A DNA stretch of 64,000 nucleotides, taken from assembly GCA_025354565.1 (NCBI GenBank), contig JANXMQ010000014.1, forward strand, positions 1 to 64,000. Reading direction: 5' to 3'. The notes under the pieces were generated by a model. That model was not told the origin of the DNA, made no database searches, and saw nothing but the letters and a program-made list of their open reading frames with translations. The stretch is from Akkermansiaceae bacterium (lineage in GTDB: Bacteria; Verrucomicrobiota; Verrucomicrobiia; Verrucomicrobiales; Akkermansiaceae). Positions within the stretch are counted from its first letter, which is position 1; every line of letters begins with the position of its first letter. A program made the translations under genes and the position numbers. Shown piece after piece: positions 33,837-43,060 of the stretch.

Positions 33837-35072
33837 ATGCGCGTGCAAGACGAGCGGGAGAGTGGGGATAGGCCAAAGGCGGTTTTCATGTGGCTGTGGA
33901 TTGTGTTTTTCTTACAAGGGATGACGCCGGGCTTCTGGATGCCGGCGTTGACGAATATCCTGATAGCCAGGGGTCTTGAGGGCTGGGTGGCGGTGGCTTT
34001 CGTGGTACCTCCCTTGGCGGCGATGTTTTCGCCGTTGATCGGTGGTGCGATGGCGGATCAGCGGATCGCGGCAAATCGGCTTTATGCGTGGTCGTCCTTA
34101 CTAGGCGCAGTGGTGTTGTTCGCGGCGTTCGCGGCGTTGGATGCGGCATGGAATCCGTGGTGGTTTGTCGGGCTGCTGGGAGTTTACTCGCTATTTTCCG
34201 CGCCGGCTTGGGGCTTTTTGACGACGATGACGCTGACGAATCTGCCGAACGGCGAACGATGCTTTCCACTGGTGAGAATGGGGGCGACTTTGGGCTGGAT
34301 GGCGGCTGGGTGGGCGACAAGTTACGTTCTCCACGCCGATACCAGTCCGCTAGCCGGTTATGCATCGGCGGGGGTTCGGTTGTTAGGCGGCGGACTCGCG
34401 TTCATGTTGCCGCACACACCGCCCCTCGGCCAGGGGAGCACATGGCAAAGCCGGATCGGTTTGGATGCCTTTACGTTGTTGAAGCAACGCGATCATTGCG
34501 TGTTTTTCGTTGTGACGGCGTTGTTTTCCATTCCGCTTACCGCGTTTTACATGTATGCGCCGGAGTTGCTCAAGGTGCTGGGTGACCGGCATTCCACGGC
34601 GACGATGACGATCGCCCAAGTGACGGAAGTGGTGGGGATGTTGCTGGTAGGGACGGTGATGCTGCGTTTCCGTATAAAGACAGTTTTACTGTGGGCCTTG
34701 GGCTTGTCCGTCGTGCGCTTTGGGATGAGCGCGTATGCTGGTGCTAGCGGCTCGATCCATTGGCACATCGCCGGGATCGTCCTGCACGGGGTGTGTTATA
34801 CGTTCTATTTCATCACCGCACAGGTGTTCTTAGACCGACGGGTGGAACCGGGGCTCAGGGGGCAGGCGCAGGGCTTGTTGATTCTGGTTTCAAGCGGACT
34901 CGGGCCCTTGGTTGGGGCCTTACTCTGTGGCTGGCTCCGGAACCATCTAGTGACGGCCGACGGGCAAGGCTGGATGGTGTTTTGGGCAATTCTGGCCGCA
35001 ATGATCGCGGGATGCTGTGGGCTGTTAGCGGTATTCTATCAAGGAACCGCTGGCAGAAACGCACGGGTCTAA
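33837..35072 (+). CDS. MFS transporter, nucleoside:H+ symporter-like
   Basis: 411 aa with about 12 hydrophobic segments. N-terminal VFMWLWIVFFLQGMTPGFWMPALTNIL and the following short helices resemble the nucleoside/H+ symporter branch of the major facilitator superfamily. A loop DQRIAANRLYAW sits where the MFS A-like motif falls. Substrate not assignable beyond that. Its stop codon overlaps the stop of the convergent gene (35069-35072). Confidence 0.85.
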   Translation: MRVQDERESGDRPKAVFMWLWIVFFLQGMTPGFWMPALTNILIARGLEGWVAVAFVVPPLAAMFSPLIGGAMADQRIAANRLYAWSSLLGAVVLFAAFAALDAAWNPWWFVGLLGVYSLFSAPAWGFLTTMTLTNLPNGERCFPLVRMGATLGWMAAGWATSYVLHADTSPLAGYASAGVRLLGGGLAFMLPHTPPLGQGSTWQSRIGLDAFTLLKQRDHCVFFVVTALFSIPLTAFYMYAPELLKVLGDRHSTATMTIAQVTEVVGMLLVGTVMLRFRIKTVLLWALGLSVVRFGMSAYAGASGSIHWHIAGIVLHGVCYTFYFITAQVFLDRRVEPGLRGQAQGLLILVSSGLGPLVGALLCGWLRNHLVTADGQGWMVFWAILAAMIAGCCGLLAVFYQGTAGRNARV

Positions 35073-35620
35073 CGGGCATAAAGTCCGCAGGCGGCTACGA
35101 CCGCGCAGGGTCCGCCAGTCATACCAACGGGAGGGATGACCAACTCCACCTTGGTGCCTTGCACCTTGAGGCAGGCGTGGCCAGCAGCAGCTTCCAGTCC
35201 TTGCTGATAGAACGGCGCGGTCGGCAGTGGCTCACGCTGGATCATCACGGTTTCCGCGAAATCCGAGAGATGGGATTCAAACACAAAGCCCGGGATTTCC
35301 ACCCGTGCCGTTGCCATATCTGCGGAAATTTCGATCACCACGCTACCTAGAATTGCTGGAGCACCTTCGAACGGAGTGCCTGCGAAGATATGTTTGGCGA
35401 AATACGCACCCACGGTCGCATCGCTGCTGACGAAGCCGAAGACCAACGGTGCCGAAGTCGAATCGGGTTGCCAGAAAATCATCCCACTCGGTGCCGAGCC
35501 GACCGGCGTGTGGACCATCCGCGCCACATGGACGATCACATTTGGCATCGCCAACTCTGCGCTCGTTTTCGCGATCAGATCCACGCCACCTTCCCAAGCC
35601 ATCCAGTGATTCATTGCCAT
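35069..35620 (-). CDS. conserved protein of unknown function
   Basis: 183 aa; a second ATG at 35614 (MNHWMAWEGG) is the more likely start. No signal peptide or membrane helix. Visible segments include VARMVHTPVGSAPSGMIFWQPDS, FAKHIFAGTPFEGAPAILGSVVIEI and KVELVIPPVGMTGGPCAVVAACGLYAR. I do not recognise a named domain. It is 30 bp downstream of pdxA on the same strand, so probably cotranscribed with it. Convergent with the MFS gene, with overlapping stops. Confidence 0.65.
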   Translation of the reverse strand: MAMNHWMAWEGGVDLIAKTSAELAMPNVIVHVARMVHTPVGSAPSGMIFWQPDSTSAPLVFGFVSSDATVGAYFAKHIFAGTPFEGAPAILGSVVIEISADMATARVEIPGFVFESHLSDFAETVMIQREPLPTAPFYQQGLEAAAGHACLKVQGTKVELVIPPVGMTGGPCAVVAACGLYAR

Positions 35621-35650
35621 GAAGGGAAGCTAGAATCCATCCCGTCTGCG

Positions 35651-36505
35651 TCAAGCGAGTTCGCAGGCGAGGCGGATGGCGGCGAGCATGGACGATGGGT
35701 CTGCTAGATTTTTCCCGGCGATGGAAAATGCCGTGCCATGATCTGGGCTGGTGCGTGGCTTTGGCAGGCCGAGTGTCACGTTCACCGCCGTGTCGAAGTC
35801 TAGCAGCTTCAGCGGGATCAGCCCTTGGTCATGGTACATCGCCAGCACCGCGTCATAGCTCCCCAGTGCCGCTTCCCGGAACACCGCGTCCGGCACGGCG
35901 GGGCCGGTGAAAACTCCCACACCTGTTTTGTTCAATCGGTCAATCGCGGGCTGGATTATGCGGATTTCCTCATCGCCGAAGGACCCGTTTTCGCCCGCAT
36001 GAGGGTTCAGCCCGGCCACTGCGATCCGCGGCCATCCGATCCTGCGCCGCTGCAGAAATGCCGCTGTCAGTAGGCCGATGCGGACAATCTTTTCCACACT
36101 CAAAAGCCTCGCCACCTGCGCCAGCGGTTCGTGGATCGTCGCCAGTCCCACGCTGAGCGTTGCGCCGGTTAGAAGCATTCCATAATCCGCCACTCCGAAG
36201 GCATTCGCGAAAAATTCCGTCTGACCGGGAAATGGAAAACCCAGTGCTTGCAGGCCCGCTTTGGCGACCGGCCCAGTCACCACGGCGTCCGCCGTGCCGG
36301 ACTTCAACTGCCGCGCCGCCTCCTCCAAGGCGGCGAGCGCGGCGGCGGCGGAGCGGGCGTCCGGCTGGCCCGGCGTCCCCGCTGTCCGGTCGCCCAGCAC
36401 TTCGATTTCAAATCCACTGGGATTTTCTAGCAACTCCAGTGCCCGGTCGATGACTTCCGGCCCGACTCCCGCCGGATCTCCCAGAGTGATGACAATGCGT
36501 GGCAT
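35651..36505 (-). CDS. pdxA: 4-hydroxythreonine-4-phosphate dehydrogenase
   Basis: 284 aa, shorter than the usual 320-330. Opens with ITLGDPAGVGPEV and has VVTGPVAKAGLQALGFPFPGQTEFFA, the metal ligand region AGLNPHAGENGSFGDEE and YHDQGLIPLKLLDFDTAVNVTLGLPKPRTSPDHGTAF. All conserved His/Asp metal sites are visible; the missing length lies before residue 60 (after GFEIEVLGD). It oxidises 4-phosphohydroxy-L-threonine in the DXP-dependent pyridoxal phosphate pathway. Confidence 0.94.
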   Translation of the reverse strand: MPRIVITLGDPAGVGPEVIDRALELLENPSGFEIEVLGDRTAGTPGQPDARSAAAALAALEEAARQLKSGTADAVVTGPVAKAGLQALGFPFPGQTEFFANAFGVADYGMLLTGATLSVGLATIHEPLAQVARLLSVEKIVRIGLLTAAFLQRRRIGWPRIAVAGLNPHAGENGSFGDEEIRIIQPAIDRLNKTGVGVFTGPAVPDAVFREAALGSYDAVLAMYHDQGLIPLKLLDFDTAVNVTLGLPKPRTSPDHGTAFSIAGKNLADPSSMLAAIRLACELA

Positions 36506-36533
36506 GGTTCTCGGTTAGAAGGATGATAGATAA

Positions 36534-37814
36534 TCAGTCGCAGGTGATGGGTGGCCCGGACAGTGCTTCCAATCTCCGCAGCAATGGCGGATGCGAGTAG
36601 TCGAGCCAGACCCGCAGCGGGGCGGGGGTGGGGTGGGAGAGGTGGTCGGCGGTCATTTTTTTCAACGCCTCACCGAGTGCCGCGCCATCGCCGGTGGCTT
36701 GGGCGGCGTAGGCGTCTGCCTCGAACTCATGCTTGCGCGACCATGCGTTGGCGAAGACGCCGAGGACTTTACTAACAGGTTCTAGCAGGATGCTGAACAG
36801 CACGAGGCCGACGTGGGGCGAAATTTGCTTCACTCCAAAGGCATCGAACAGGAGTCGGGCGAATTTCCCCTCGGGATCGGTGGCTAGGCCGAGCAGGAAG
36901 AAGATGACTGCGGTCTGGAGGATGCCGACGGCGAGGCGCTGTTTGATGTGGCCGCAGCGGAAGTGGCCGATCTCGTGGGCGAGGACGCCGAGCAATTCTG
37001 GCTGGGTGCTTTTCTCGACGAGGGTATCGAAGAGGGCGATTTTTTTCCGTTTTCCGAGGCCGGTGAAGAAGGCGTTTGCCTTGGTCGAGCGCTTGGAGCC
37101 ATCCATCACGAACACGCCGGTTAGAGGAAATCCGCATTTCACGCCGAGCGCTTCGATTTCCCGTTTCAACTCGCCGTCTGGCATCGGCGTGAATTTATTA
37201 AACAGCGGCATGATGAGTGAGGGCGCGAGATAGGTTAGAATGAGTTGGAAGGCCGTCACCACCGCCCAGGCCCAAAGCCAGGCGTGGGCGACGTTGCCGA
37301 AAATCCAGAGCACGGCGGCGGCAATTGGCAGGCCGATGACAACGGCTAACAGCAGCCCCTTGAGCCGATCCATGATGAAGGTGGCGGGTGTGGCGCGATT
37401 GAAGCCGAATTTTTGCTCAATAACGAAGGTGTGATAGACCGAAAACGGCAGGGAAATCACGCTCTGGCCGAGAACTAACAGCGCGAGGAAAATGAGCCCG
37501 GCCCCCACGTCGGAGGCCGTGAATGAGCGTGCGAGATCGTCCAGCCAAGCGAAGCCGCCGATGGCCCAGAAGACCAGCAGCACCACGAGCGAAACGGTGG
37601 ATTGAAGGATGTTGAAACGGGCATTCACGCGCAGGTAGTCGCGGGCTTGGTCGAGTTTCGTTTCGTCCATGAGATACGCCAGCGCTTGCGGGACTGCGGT
37701 CGGGAAGGCTTTGAGGTTCAGCAAAGTGGCGGCGAATTCGAGCTTCCAAAGCACGAAAACGCCCACCAAGATTATCACCGACATGAAATTCCAATCGCTC
37801 ATCGCGTCCATCAT
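36534..37814 (-). CDS. M48 family peptidase, Ste24/CAAX protease 1-like
   Basis: About 426 aa from the ATG at 37814 (37802 is an alternative). Membrane segments on both sides of the active site and the zinc motif HEIGHFRCGHIKQRL, with the third ligand region SRKHEFEADAYAAQATG. This domain order matches the Ste24 type rather than HtpX. In bacteria these enzymes act in envelope protein quality control. Its 5' end meets the start of the divergent lipoprotein gene head-on with no room for separate promoters. Confidence 0.9.
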   Translation of the reverse strand: MMDAMSDWNFMSVIILVGVFVLWKLEFAATLLNLKAFPTAVPQALAYLMDETKLDQARDYLRVNARFNILQSTVSLVVLLVFWAIGGFAWLDDLARSFTASDVGAGLIFLALLVLGQSVISLPFSVYHTFVIEQKFGFNRATPATFIMDRLKGLLLAVVIGLPIAAAVLWIFGNVAHAWLWAWAVVTAFQLILTYLAPSLIMPLFNKFTPMPDGELKREIEALGVKCGFPLTGVFVMDGSKRSTKANAFFTGLGKRKKIALFDTLVEKSTQPELLGVLAHEIGHFRCGHIKQRLAVGILQTAVIFFLLGLATDPEGKFARLLFDAFGVKQISPHVGLVLFSILLEPVSKVLGVFANAWSRKHEFEADAYAAQATGDGAALGEALKKMTADHLSHPTPAPLRVWLDYSHPPLLRRLEALSGPPITCD

Positions 37815-38454
37815 GCACGGCTCCCGGCCTGCGACAAGCACCGCGCTGGCAATTGCTTTTCTCGTTTCTCTGAACAGTTGCGTCAGCCTGACAGCGAAGA
37901 AAAACACCTACGGCGCAGCCGCCTCCTCGCCCGGCGTACACGTCAACGGCGCGAACATCCGCATGCAGGTGAAACCGGAAGGCACGGAAAATGGCAGCTA
38001 CACGCTGAGCGCGATGGTTGTTTCCGCCTCGGTGGCGACCTTCGATGGGCCGTTCCGCTGGCGGCTTGAGGCGACGGGGGAGGCTGGTAAACAGGAGTCA
38101 CTCGTCGTCCATCGCATCCGCACGCGCACGACGAAAACCAAGCGCGACGAGTGGTATCCTGCGGCCCATTTGGGACAACGTGTGGTGTTCAAACCCATCA
38201 CGGACAGCACCACCGCCACCCACGCGGCCTACCCCGTGCCAGGCTTGCTGCTGGTTAAGCCGCACACCGACGGCGCGCTGGAGGTTTTCGTGGATCTGAC
38301 CGTCACAACCAAGGGCCACGGCGAGCGAAAGCTAGTTTGTTTCCGCATGGACCCCTCACAAAAGCGCCAGGATGAGTTCATCTTCCTGCCCACAGAGATC
38401 GTAAAAAGCATCGGTAAATCGACCGCAGATTGGGATGAATCCGGTTGGGATTGA
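37783..38454 (+). CDS. probable lipoprotein of unknown function
   Basis: 223 aa from the ATG at 37783; 37813 is an alternative ATG that gives a compact signal peptide. The hydrophobic segment STALAIAFLVSLNSC ends in a lipobox-like Cys. The mature part is rich in beta strands (YTLSAMVVSASVATFDGPFRWRLEA) with no recognised domain. It overlaps the 5' end of the Ste24-like gene on the other strand. The downstream PBP2 gene is 44 bp away. Confidence 0.65.
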   Translation: MKFQSLIASIMHGSRPATSTALAIAFLVSLNSCVSLTAKKNTYGAAASSPGVHVNGANIRMQVKPEGTENGSYTLSAMVVSASVATFDGPFRWRLEATGEAGKQESLVVHRIRTRTTKTKRDEWYPAAHLGQRVVFKPITDSTTATHAAYPVPGLLLVKPHTDGALEVFVDLTVTTKGHGERKLVCFRMDPSQKRQDEFIFLPTEIVKSIGKSTADWDESGWD

Positions 38455-38498
38455 GCGTTGCCTTAGCCCTGAATCCGGCTTAGTTTCCAAAAACCTTC

Positions 38499-40625
38499 AT
38501 GCCGAGCAACCTGTTTCTCCGCCGCCTTTCGCTGTTCTCGTGTTTCGCGACATTGCCCGTTTGCGCTCAGGACTTGCGTGCGCCGGTCATCGCCTCTAAC
38601 ACGATACCTGCCGCCACACCCGCCCCCCGCGGAGCTACCGACGGGGCAATCTTTACGCGCAAGGACGCGCGAACGATCACCTTGAAAATCCCCGCCCCCC
38701 GCGGCCAGATCGTGGACCGTGACGGTGCGTCACTTGCCCAGAACCGGGTGGCCTATCAGGTGGCCCTGCAGTTCCGGCAGTTTGAGAATGACGACCGTGA
38801 TTTTGTCATCAACTGGGCCCACACTCGTCTCGATTCGCTGCAGGCTCTCGTTAAAAGCCAGATCCCGAAAACGGACGATGAAATTTACGACCACTATAAA
38901 AACCGACGTTGGTTGCCACTGTTAGTTAGCGGCCAGCTTGGTGAGAAGGAAGCCCATGGGATCGAGTCTAAGCTCACGTCCGGCCTCGTCCTGCAACCGA
39001 TCTACCGGCGGATCTATCCGAACGGAGAACTCGCCTCACACATCATCGGTTATGCAGGCAGTGTCGGGAAATTGCCAACCGGCCCAATCAATCCGAACGA
39101 ACCGCTGTGGGAGGAAACCGAGGGTCGTTCTGGCTTGGAAAAAATCTTCAACACCCAGCTCACCGGCGAACCGGGCATGAAGCGCCTGCTGTTTGACGAG
39201 AGCGGCAACAAGCTTCTGGAAGAGCAGGTCAAGCGCCCGCGTGCTGGGGGCACGGTCGTCACCACGCTCAATCTATCGTGGCAGAAACTCGCCGAAAAAA
39301 CGCTGCACGACGGCTGCCGACGTGGGGCTTTCGTGGTGGTGGATGTCGTGACCGGCGAGGTGTTAGTGATGGCATCCCGCCCGTCCTTCGATCTGAACAA
39401 CTTCATCCCCGGCATCAATGAAAAGGATTTCCAAGCACTCGAAGCGGACCCGGCGCAACCGCTGTTCGGCCGGGCTTTCCAGTCGGCCTATCCGCCTGCA
39501 TCCTCGTTCAAGCCTATTGTCGCCCTCGCCGCGCTGAACAATGGCACGGTCACCGCCGAGACGGATATTTACTGCCCGGCTTCGATTGAAATCGGCAAGG
39601 CGGTTTTCAACAACTGGACGAAAATCCCCGAGGGCTCGATCAATGTGAAACGCGCCCTCGCCCGTTCTTGCAACACCTGGTTCTATCAGGTCGGCATCAA
39701 GGTTGGGCCGTCCGCCTTCCTCAATCTCGCCCGCCGCCTCGGCTTCGGCGAGCGCACCGGACTGCCGCTGATCGGTGAAAGCCCCGGTCTCGTCCCTAGC
39801 GACGAGTGGATGTTGAAAAACGAAAAACGCAAGATTCTCGATGGCGACACGGCGAATCTATCCATCGGTCAGGGCAGTCTGTTAGCCTCGCCATTGCAAG
39901 TCGCGCAGGCGATGGCCGGCATCGCGAACGGCGGTGCATTACCCAAACTCCAGCTCATTCGCCAAGTCCAAGACACTCGCGGTCGCGTCGTCCAAGCGGC
40001 CATTCCCGAACGGAAAAATTGGCTAGGGGTCGATCCCAAGGCGGTGGATATCGTCCACGACGGGATGCACGATGTCGTGGATTCCGCAGGCGGCACCGGT
40101 CACGCCGGAGCGTTGAGTTACACCTCGCTCTGTGGCAAGACTGGCACGGCGCAATGGGGGCCTCCCGCGAAAAACCAGCGCCTCGCTTGGTTCGCCGGCT
40201 ACCTTCCGCATGACAATCCGCGCTACTCCTTCGCCGTCCTCTACGAAGGCCGCCCTGGCGAAACCGTCTCCGGTGGACATATGGCAGCGCCGATGGTCCG
40301 GCAGTTTTTTGAGGGCATCAAAGACGATATCAAAGACGAGATTGTACCGCCGAAGAAGGCTCTCGTGGTGGTCGATGAATCGGCCCCGAAAGATGAGGGT
40401 GACAAGGAGCCAATTTCCAAAGATCCCGACAACGACAAGCCCCCAGTCGCCAAGCCCGTCGAAGGTGCGCTAAAAGCGCTGCCTGTCGAGCCATTGAAAA
40501 CCGGCGACGGAAATATCGATGATCTAACCGGTGAAGCCCCGGCCCCACCCGAAAAACCCCGCGCCATCCGCGCCATCCCGGTCAAAGATGACGAGGTGAT
40601 CCAGGACGGCGTGGAGGAACCGTAG
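38499..40625 (+). CDS. mrdA: penicillin-binding protein 2 (peptidoglycan transpeptidase)
   Basis: 708 aa. N-terminal pedestal domain with APRGQIVDRDGASLAQNR, RRIYPNGELASHIIGYAG and GRSGLEKIFNTQL, then the transpeptidase domain. SxxK lies in PPASSFKPI, SxN is SCN in ARSCNTWFYQ, and KTG is in CGKTGTAQ. The N-terminus (RRLSLFSCFATLPVCAQ) looks like a cleavable signal peptide rather than the usual anchor helix. The C-terminal 100 residues are a Pro/Asp/Lys-rich tail not usual in PBP2. No rodA or mreCD genes are adjacent. Confidence 0.92.
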   Translation: MPSNLFLRRLSLFSCFATLPVCAQDLRAPVIASNTIPAATPAPRGATDGAIFTRKDARTITLKIPAPRGQIVDRDGASLAQNRVAYQVALQFRQFENDDRDFVINWAHTRLDSLQALVKSQIPKTDDEIYDHYKNRRWLPLLVSGQLGEKEAHGIESKLTSGLVLQPIYRRIYPNGELASHIIGYAGSVGKLPTGPINPNEPLWEETEGRSGLEKIFNTQLTGEPGMKRLLFDESGNKLLEEQVKRPRAGGTVVTTLNLSWQKLAEKTLHDGCRRGAFVVVDVVTGEVLVMASRPSFDLNNFIPGINEKDFQALEADPAQPLFGRAFQSAYPPASSFKPIVALAALNNGTVTAETDIYCPASIEIGKAVFNNWTKIPEGSINVKRALARSCNTWFYQVGIKVGPSAFLNLARRLGFGERTGLPLIGESPGLVPSDEWMLKNEKRKILDGDTANLSIGQGSLLASPLQVAQAMAGIANGGALPKLQLIRQVQDTRGRVVQAAIPERKNWLGVDPKAVDIVHDGMHDVVDSAGGTGHAGALSYTSLCGKTGTAQWGPPAKNQRLAWFAGYLPHDNPRYSFAVLYEGRPGETVSGGHMAAPMVRQFFEGIKDDIKDEIVPPKKALVVVDESAPKDEGDKEPISKDPDNDKPPVAKPVEGALKALPVEPLKTGDGNIDDLTGEAPAPPEKPRAIRAIPVKDDEVIQDGVEEP

Positions 40626-40726
40626 CGGGATCACCGGTCGCCGCGAGAGACCGATGCAAGACCGCGAAATTAATTTCTACACACACACTTTTGCTCAGCG
40701 AGCTTCCGCACACATTAACATCCGCC

Positions 40727-41260
40727 ATGGAAGAAATAATCGTCAAGTTCCTATTGCTAGCACTCATGAGTATGCCCTTCGCGGCGCTATTGAGTGACAT
40801 GGTGGGTAGAACAGACGAGCTAATGTCACGGGTTGTAGTCGGAGTGACAATCATTTTGACACTCGGTATTGTATTCGGCGGATATCAGGAACGCCCAAAT
40901 TTTGCGAAGCTCGTGTTTTTCGCGTTTTGCGCATGGCCGGTTTCTCTCCTCATCGCCAAAGTAGTGAGGCCATCCCTATCTTGGTGTTCGATTTGGGTCT
41001 CGGTTGCAATCATGAGTTGGTTTTTAGTAAATCTCATGATCGGGTTGACCGACGGCAATCCGCTGCGCGGCGTATTCGGTTTTTTTCTAGGGTGGATCTA
41101 CATGCCAGTGCCTTTTGCCATTTTAAGCGGGATCTTTGTGGGTATCCAACTGCTCGTGAGGAGAATCCGAAGGACTAACAAGTTGGCGCAGACCCACGGT
41201 GATAAGCCTTCAAACGAATTCGGCTCTCCGCGTGCTGCGGCTGGCTTTAAACATTGCTGA
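40727..41260 (+). CDS. small integral membrane protein
   Basis: 177 aa from the ATG at 40727. Five or six hydrophobic helices (FLLLALMSMPFAALLS, VVVGVTIILTLGIVFGG, LVFFAFCAWPVSLLIAKVV, IWVSVAIMSWFLVNLMIGL, FFLGWIYMPVPFAILSGIF) and a charged tail. No family recognised. The next gene starts 8 bp downstream, so they may be cotranscribed. Codon use is more AT-rich than in the neighbouring housekeeping genes. Confidence 0.65.
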   Translation: MEEIIVKFLLLALMSMPFAALLSDMVGRTDELMSRVVVGVTIILTLGIVFGGYQERPNFAKLVFFAFCAWPVSLLIAKVVRPSLSWCSIWVSVAIMSWFLVNLMIGLTDGNPLRGVFGFFLGWIYMPVPFAILSGIFVGIQLLVRRIRRTNKLAQTHGDKPSNEFGSPRAAAGFKHC

Positions 41261-41268
41261 ACAAAAAC

Positions 41269-41640
41269 ATGAAAACCATACTACTCACCCTGTCTCTAAC
41301 CTTCTTCCTGTGCCATGTCCTTCGTGCCGAAGATTCAGCTCAAGCAGAAAAGATATTTAAGAAGCTGCTCACCGCTCAAGCCGCGAAAGACTATGACGGT
41401 TTTGTGGCGGACGGAACCAATCTGCTTAAAGCCGCTCTTACCAAAACCCAATTTGAAGCTTCATCCGAGATTATGAATGCCAGATTTAAAGGAGGATATG
41501 AGTCCACTTTTCTGGGTGATCTGAATATGAAAGGGAATCAAGTTTATCTCTTCCGCCTCCATTTCAAAGACGGTGGGGACGATATGCTGGGAACACTAAG
41601 TCTGAAGGAAGGGAAAGTCAGTGGGATTTACTTCAAATAA
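41269..41640 (+). CDS. small secreted protein, unknown
   Basis: 123 aa from the ATG at 41269 with a clear signal peptide (MKTILLTLSLTFFLCHVLRAED). The mature part contains FKKLLTAQAAKDYDGFVADGTNLLKAAL and VYLFRLHFKDGGDDMLGTLSLKEGKVSG, which look like an NTF2-like or DUF-type cone fold, but no firm assignment is possible. AT-rich like its upstream neighbour. Confidence 0.6.
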   Translation: MKTILLTLSLTFFLCHVLRAEDSAQAEKIFKKLLTAQAAKDYDGFVADGTNLLKAALTKTQFEASSEIMNARFKGGYESTFLGDLNMKGNQVYLFRLHFKDGGDDMLGTLSLKEGKVSGIYFK

Positions 41641-41691
41641 GGATAACGCAAAGGACTTCTGGCAAAGAGTTTACATCGAATCCAGCCCCCC

Positions 41692-42594
41692 TTAGCTCCG
41701 GGGCTTCGCTGGGGTGAGCGTGAATTCAAGCGGCTCTACATCCCGCACCAATTTCACCCGCACCGGCCGGCCGGGTGTTAGGTAAAAAAATGCGTTCGCC
41801 GCATCCGCATATTCCGTGATTTGCCGCGAGCCGATGCTGACGAGTACGTCATTCGCTCGGATGCCAGCGGCGGCGGCGGGAGAGTCGGGCAAGACCCGGA
41901 TAATCTGAGGCGTCTGGGATTCCGCCCGCAGCGCGAGGCCCAGCCAGCCGCGGCTCAAGGGGCCGCCGTTGGCAAGATCCTGCCACACCCGGTGGACGGC
42001 TTCGGCGGGAATGGCGTAGCCGGTGGTGCCGCTGCCCGCGCTTTGAAAAACGATGCCAACCACCCGCCCGGCGGCATCCACCAGCGGCGTGCCGGGCGGT
42101 GGCACTGCGAGGCTGAAATTCACCCGCAACAGAGCGAGCGGTAAAATTTTACCCCCGACTTGCTTGACCCAGCCGGTCGTGCGGCATTTGACCGGGCCTG
42201 CGGCTTCGAGCGATTGCAAGGTGGCATTCGCACTGGCCCCGACTTCTAACACCCATTCCAGCGCTTTAGGCATCACCTCGCCATCGACCTTGATGAAGGC
42301 CAGTCGCGAGACGGGATCATTGCCGATCAACTTGACCGGGAGCGGACGGCTGCCGAGCAAGAGTTTCGGATTTTGGGCATCTGCCCCGGCGGCGACCACC
42401 ACCACCATCATTGCATCACCGCTCATGGCGACGGCAGTGGATTCACCGACCTGGCCATTGGCCGCGGCGGGGAAATTCACCTGCCAGCGCGGCGCGACGA
42501 CCACCGGTTGGGCCAGGCTCGCGGAAATGCAAAGACCTGCCAAACCAATCATTCTTGCCGACCACTGTCGGCGCGGGCATTCCAGAACCAGCAT
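41692..42594 (-). CDS. degenerate HtrA-like PDZ protein
   Basis: 300 aa. Signal-like N-terminus (ARMIGLAGLCISASLAQ), a trypsin-like beta-barrel region (about 35-190) and a C-terminal PDZ domain (about 200-295: RGWLGLALRA, VLPDSPAAAAGIRANDVLVSIGSRQI). Where HtrA has the nucleophile GNSGGP, this protein reads VPPPGTPLVDAAGRVVGIV, so the catalytic Ser is gone. No His in the expected AHV context is seen either. Likely a non-catalytic sensor or chaperone. It is the third gene after a sigma factor and a probable anti-sigma factor. Confidence 0.8.
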   Translation of the reverse strand: MLVLECPRRQWSARMIGLAGLCISASLAQPVVVAPRWQVNFPAAANGQVGESTAVAMSGDAMMVVVVAAGADAQNPKLLLGSRPLPVKLIGNDPVSRLAFIKVDGEVMPKALEWVLEVGASANATLQSLEAAGPVKCRTTGWVKQVGGKILPLALLRVNFSLAVPPPGTPLVDAAGRVVGIVFQSAGSGTTGYAIPAEAVHRVWQDLANGGPLSRGWLGLALRAESQTPQIIRVLPDSPAAAAGIRANDVLVSIGSRQITEYADAANAFFYLTPGRPVRVKLVRDVEPLEFTLTPAKPRS

Positions 42595-42610
42595 TGCGGG
42601 ATGGCTGGAA

Positions 42611-43006
42611 TTAGAAAACCTGCTCGCCGACGTTTCCTTGAGTCGAGGGACTCAGGTCCAATTGGTTGAGTTGTTCAACCGTGGGTGGGGTAGGGGCAGG
42701 AACCAGCTCGTATTTAACGGGCGAGGATGGTGTATTTTCTAACTTCGCAGTATGTGGCGTGAGCAACAAGGCGGCGGCAACCGAGGCGTAGGCGAGGCCC
42801 GCGCCGTAGGCCCACTTGGAGGGGCCGACATCGGAGAACCAAGCGGATACGCGACCGAACCAATTCGTCACCAACGACTTTTTCACGGCCTGCTCGCGCT
42901 GGGCTTGATGAAATTCGCATAGGAAATCCTGCCAGTAACCCTCTTCAGGACGCTCATCGCGCTTGAGGGCAAGTAGGTTTCCGATTTGTTCGATCGTTGG
43001 TTTCAC
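42611..43006 (-). CDS. probable membrane anti-sigma factor
   Basis: 131 aa. A soluble N-terminal part (LLALKRDERPEEGYWQDFLCEFHQAQREQAV), one membrane helix (about 70-85, WAYGAGLAYASVAAALLL) and a short outer tail. This topology, and a position 54 bp downstream of an ECF sigma gene, are those of anti-sigma factors, though no classical zinc-binding motif is visible. With the PDZ protein encoded next it could form a RseA/DegS-like signalling set. Inference from context. Confidence 0.6.
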   Translation of the reverse strand: MKPTIEQIGNLLALKRDERPEEGYWQDFLCEFHQAQREQAVKKSLVTNWFGRVSAWFSDVGPSKWAYGAGLAYASVAAALLLTPHTAKLENTPSSPVKYELVPAPTPPTVEQLNQLDLSPSTQGNVGEQVF

Positions 43007-43060
43007 TGCGGTTGATATTTAGGATTTACAAAATAATCGCCCCCAGCGCAAGAAATTTTT

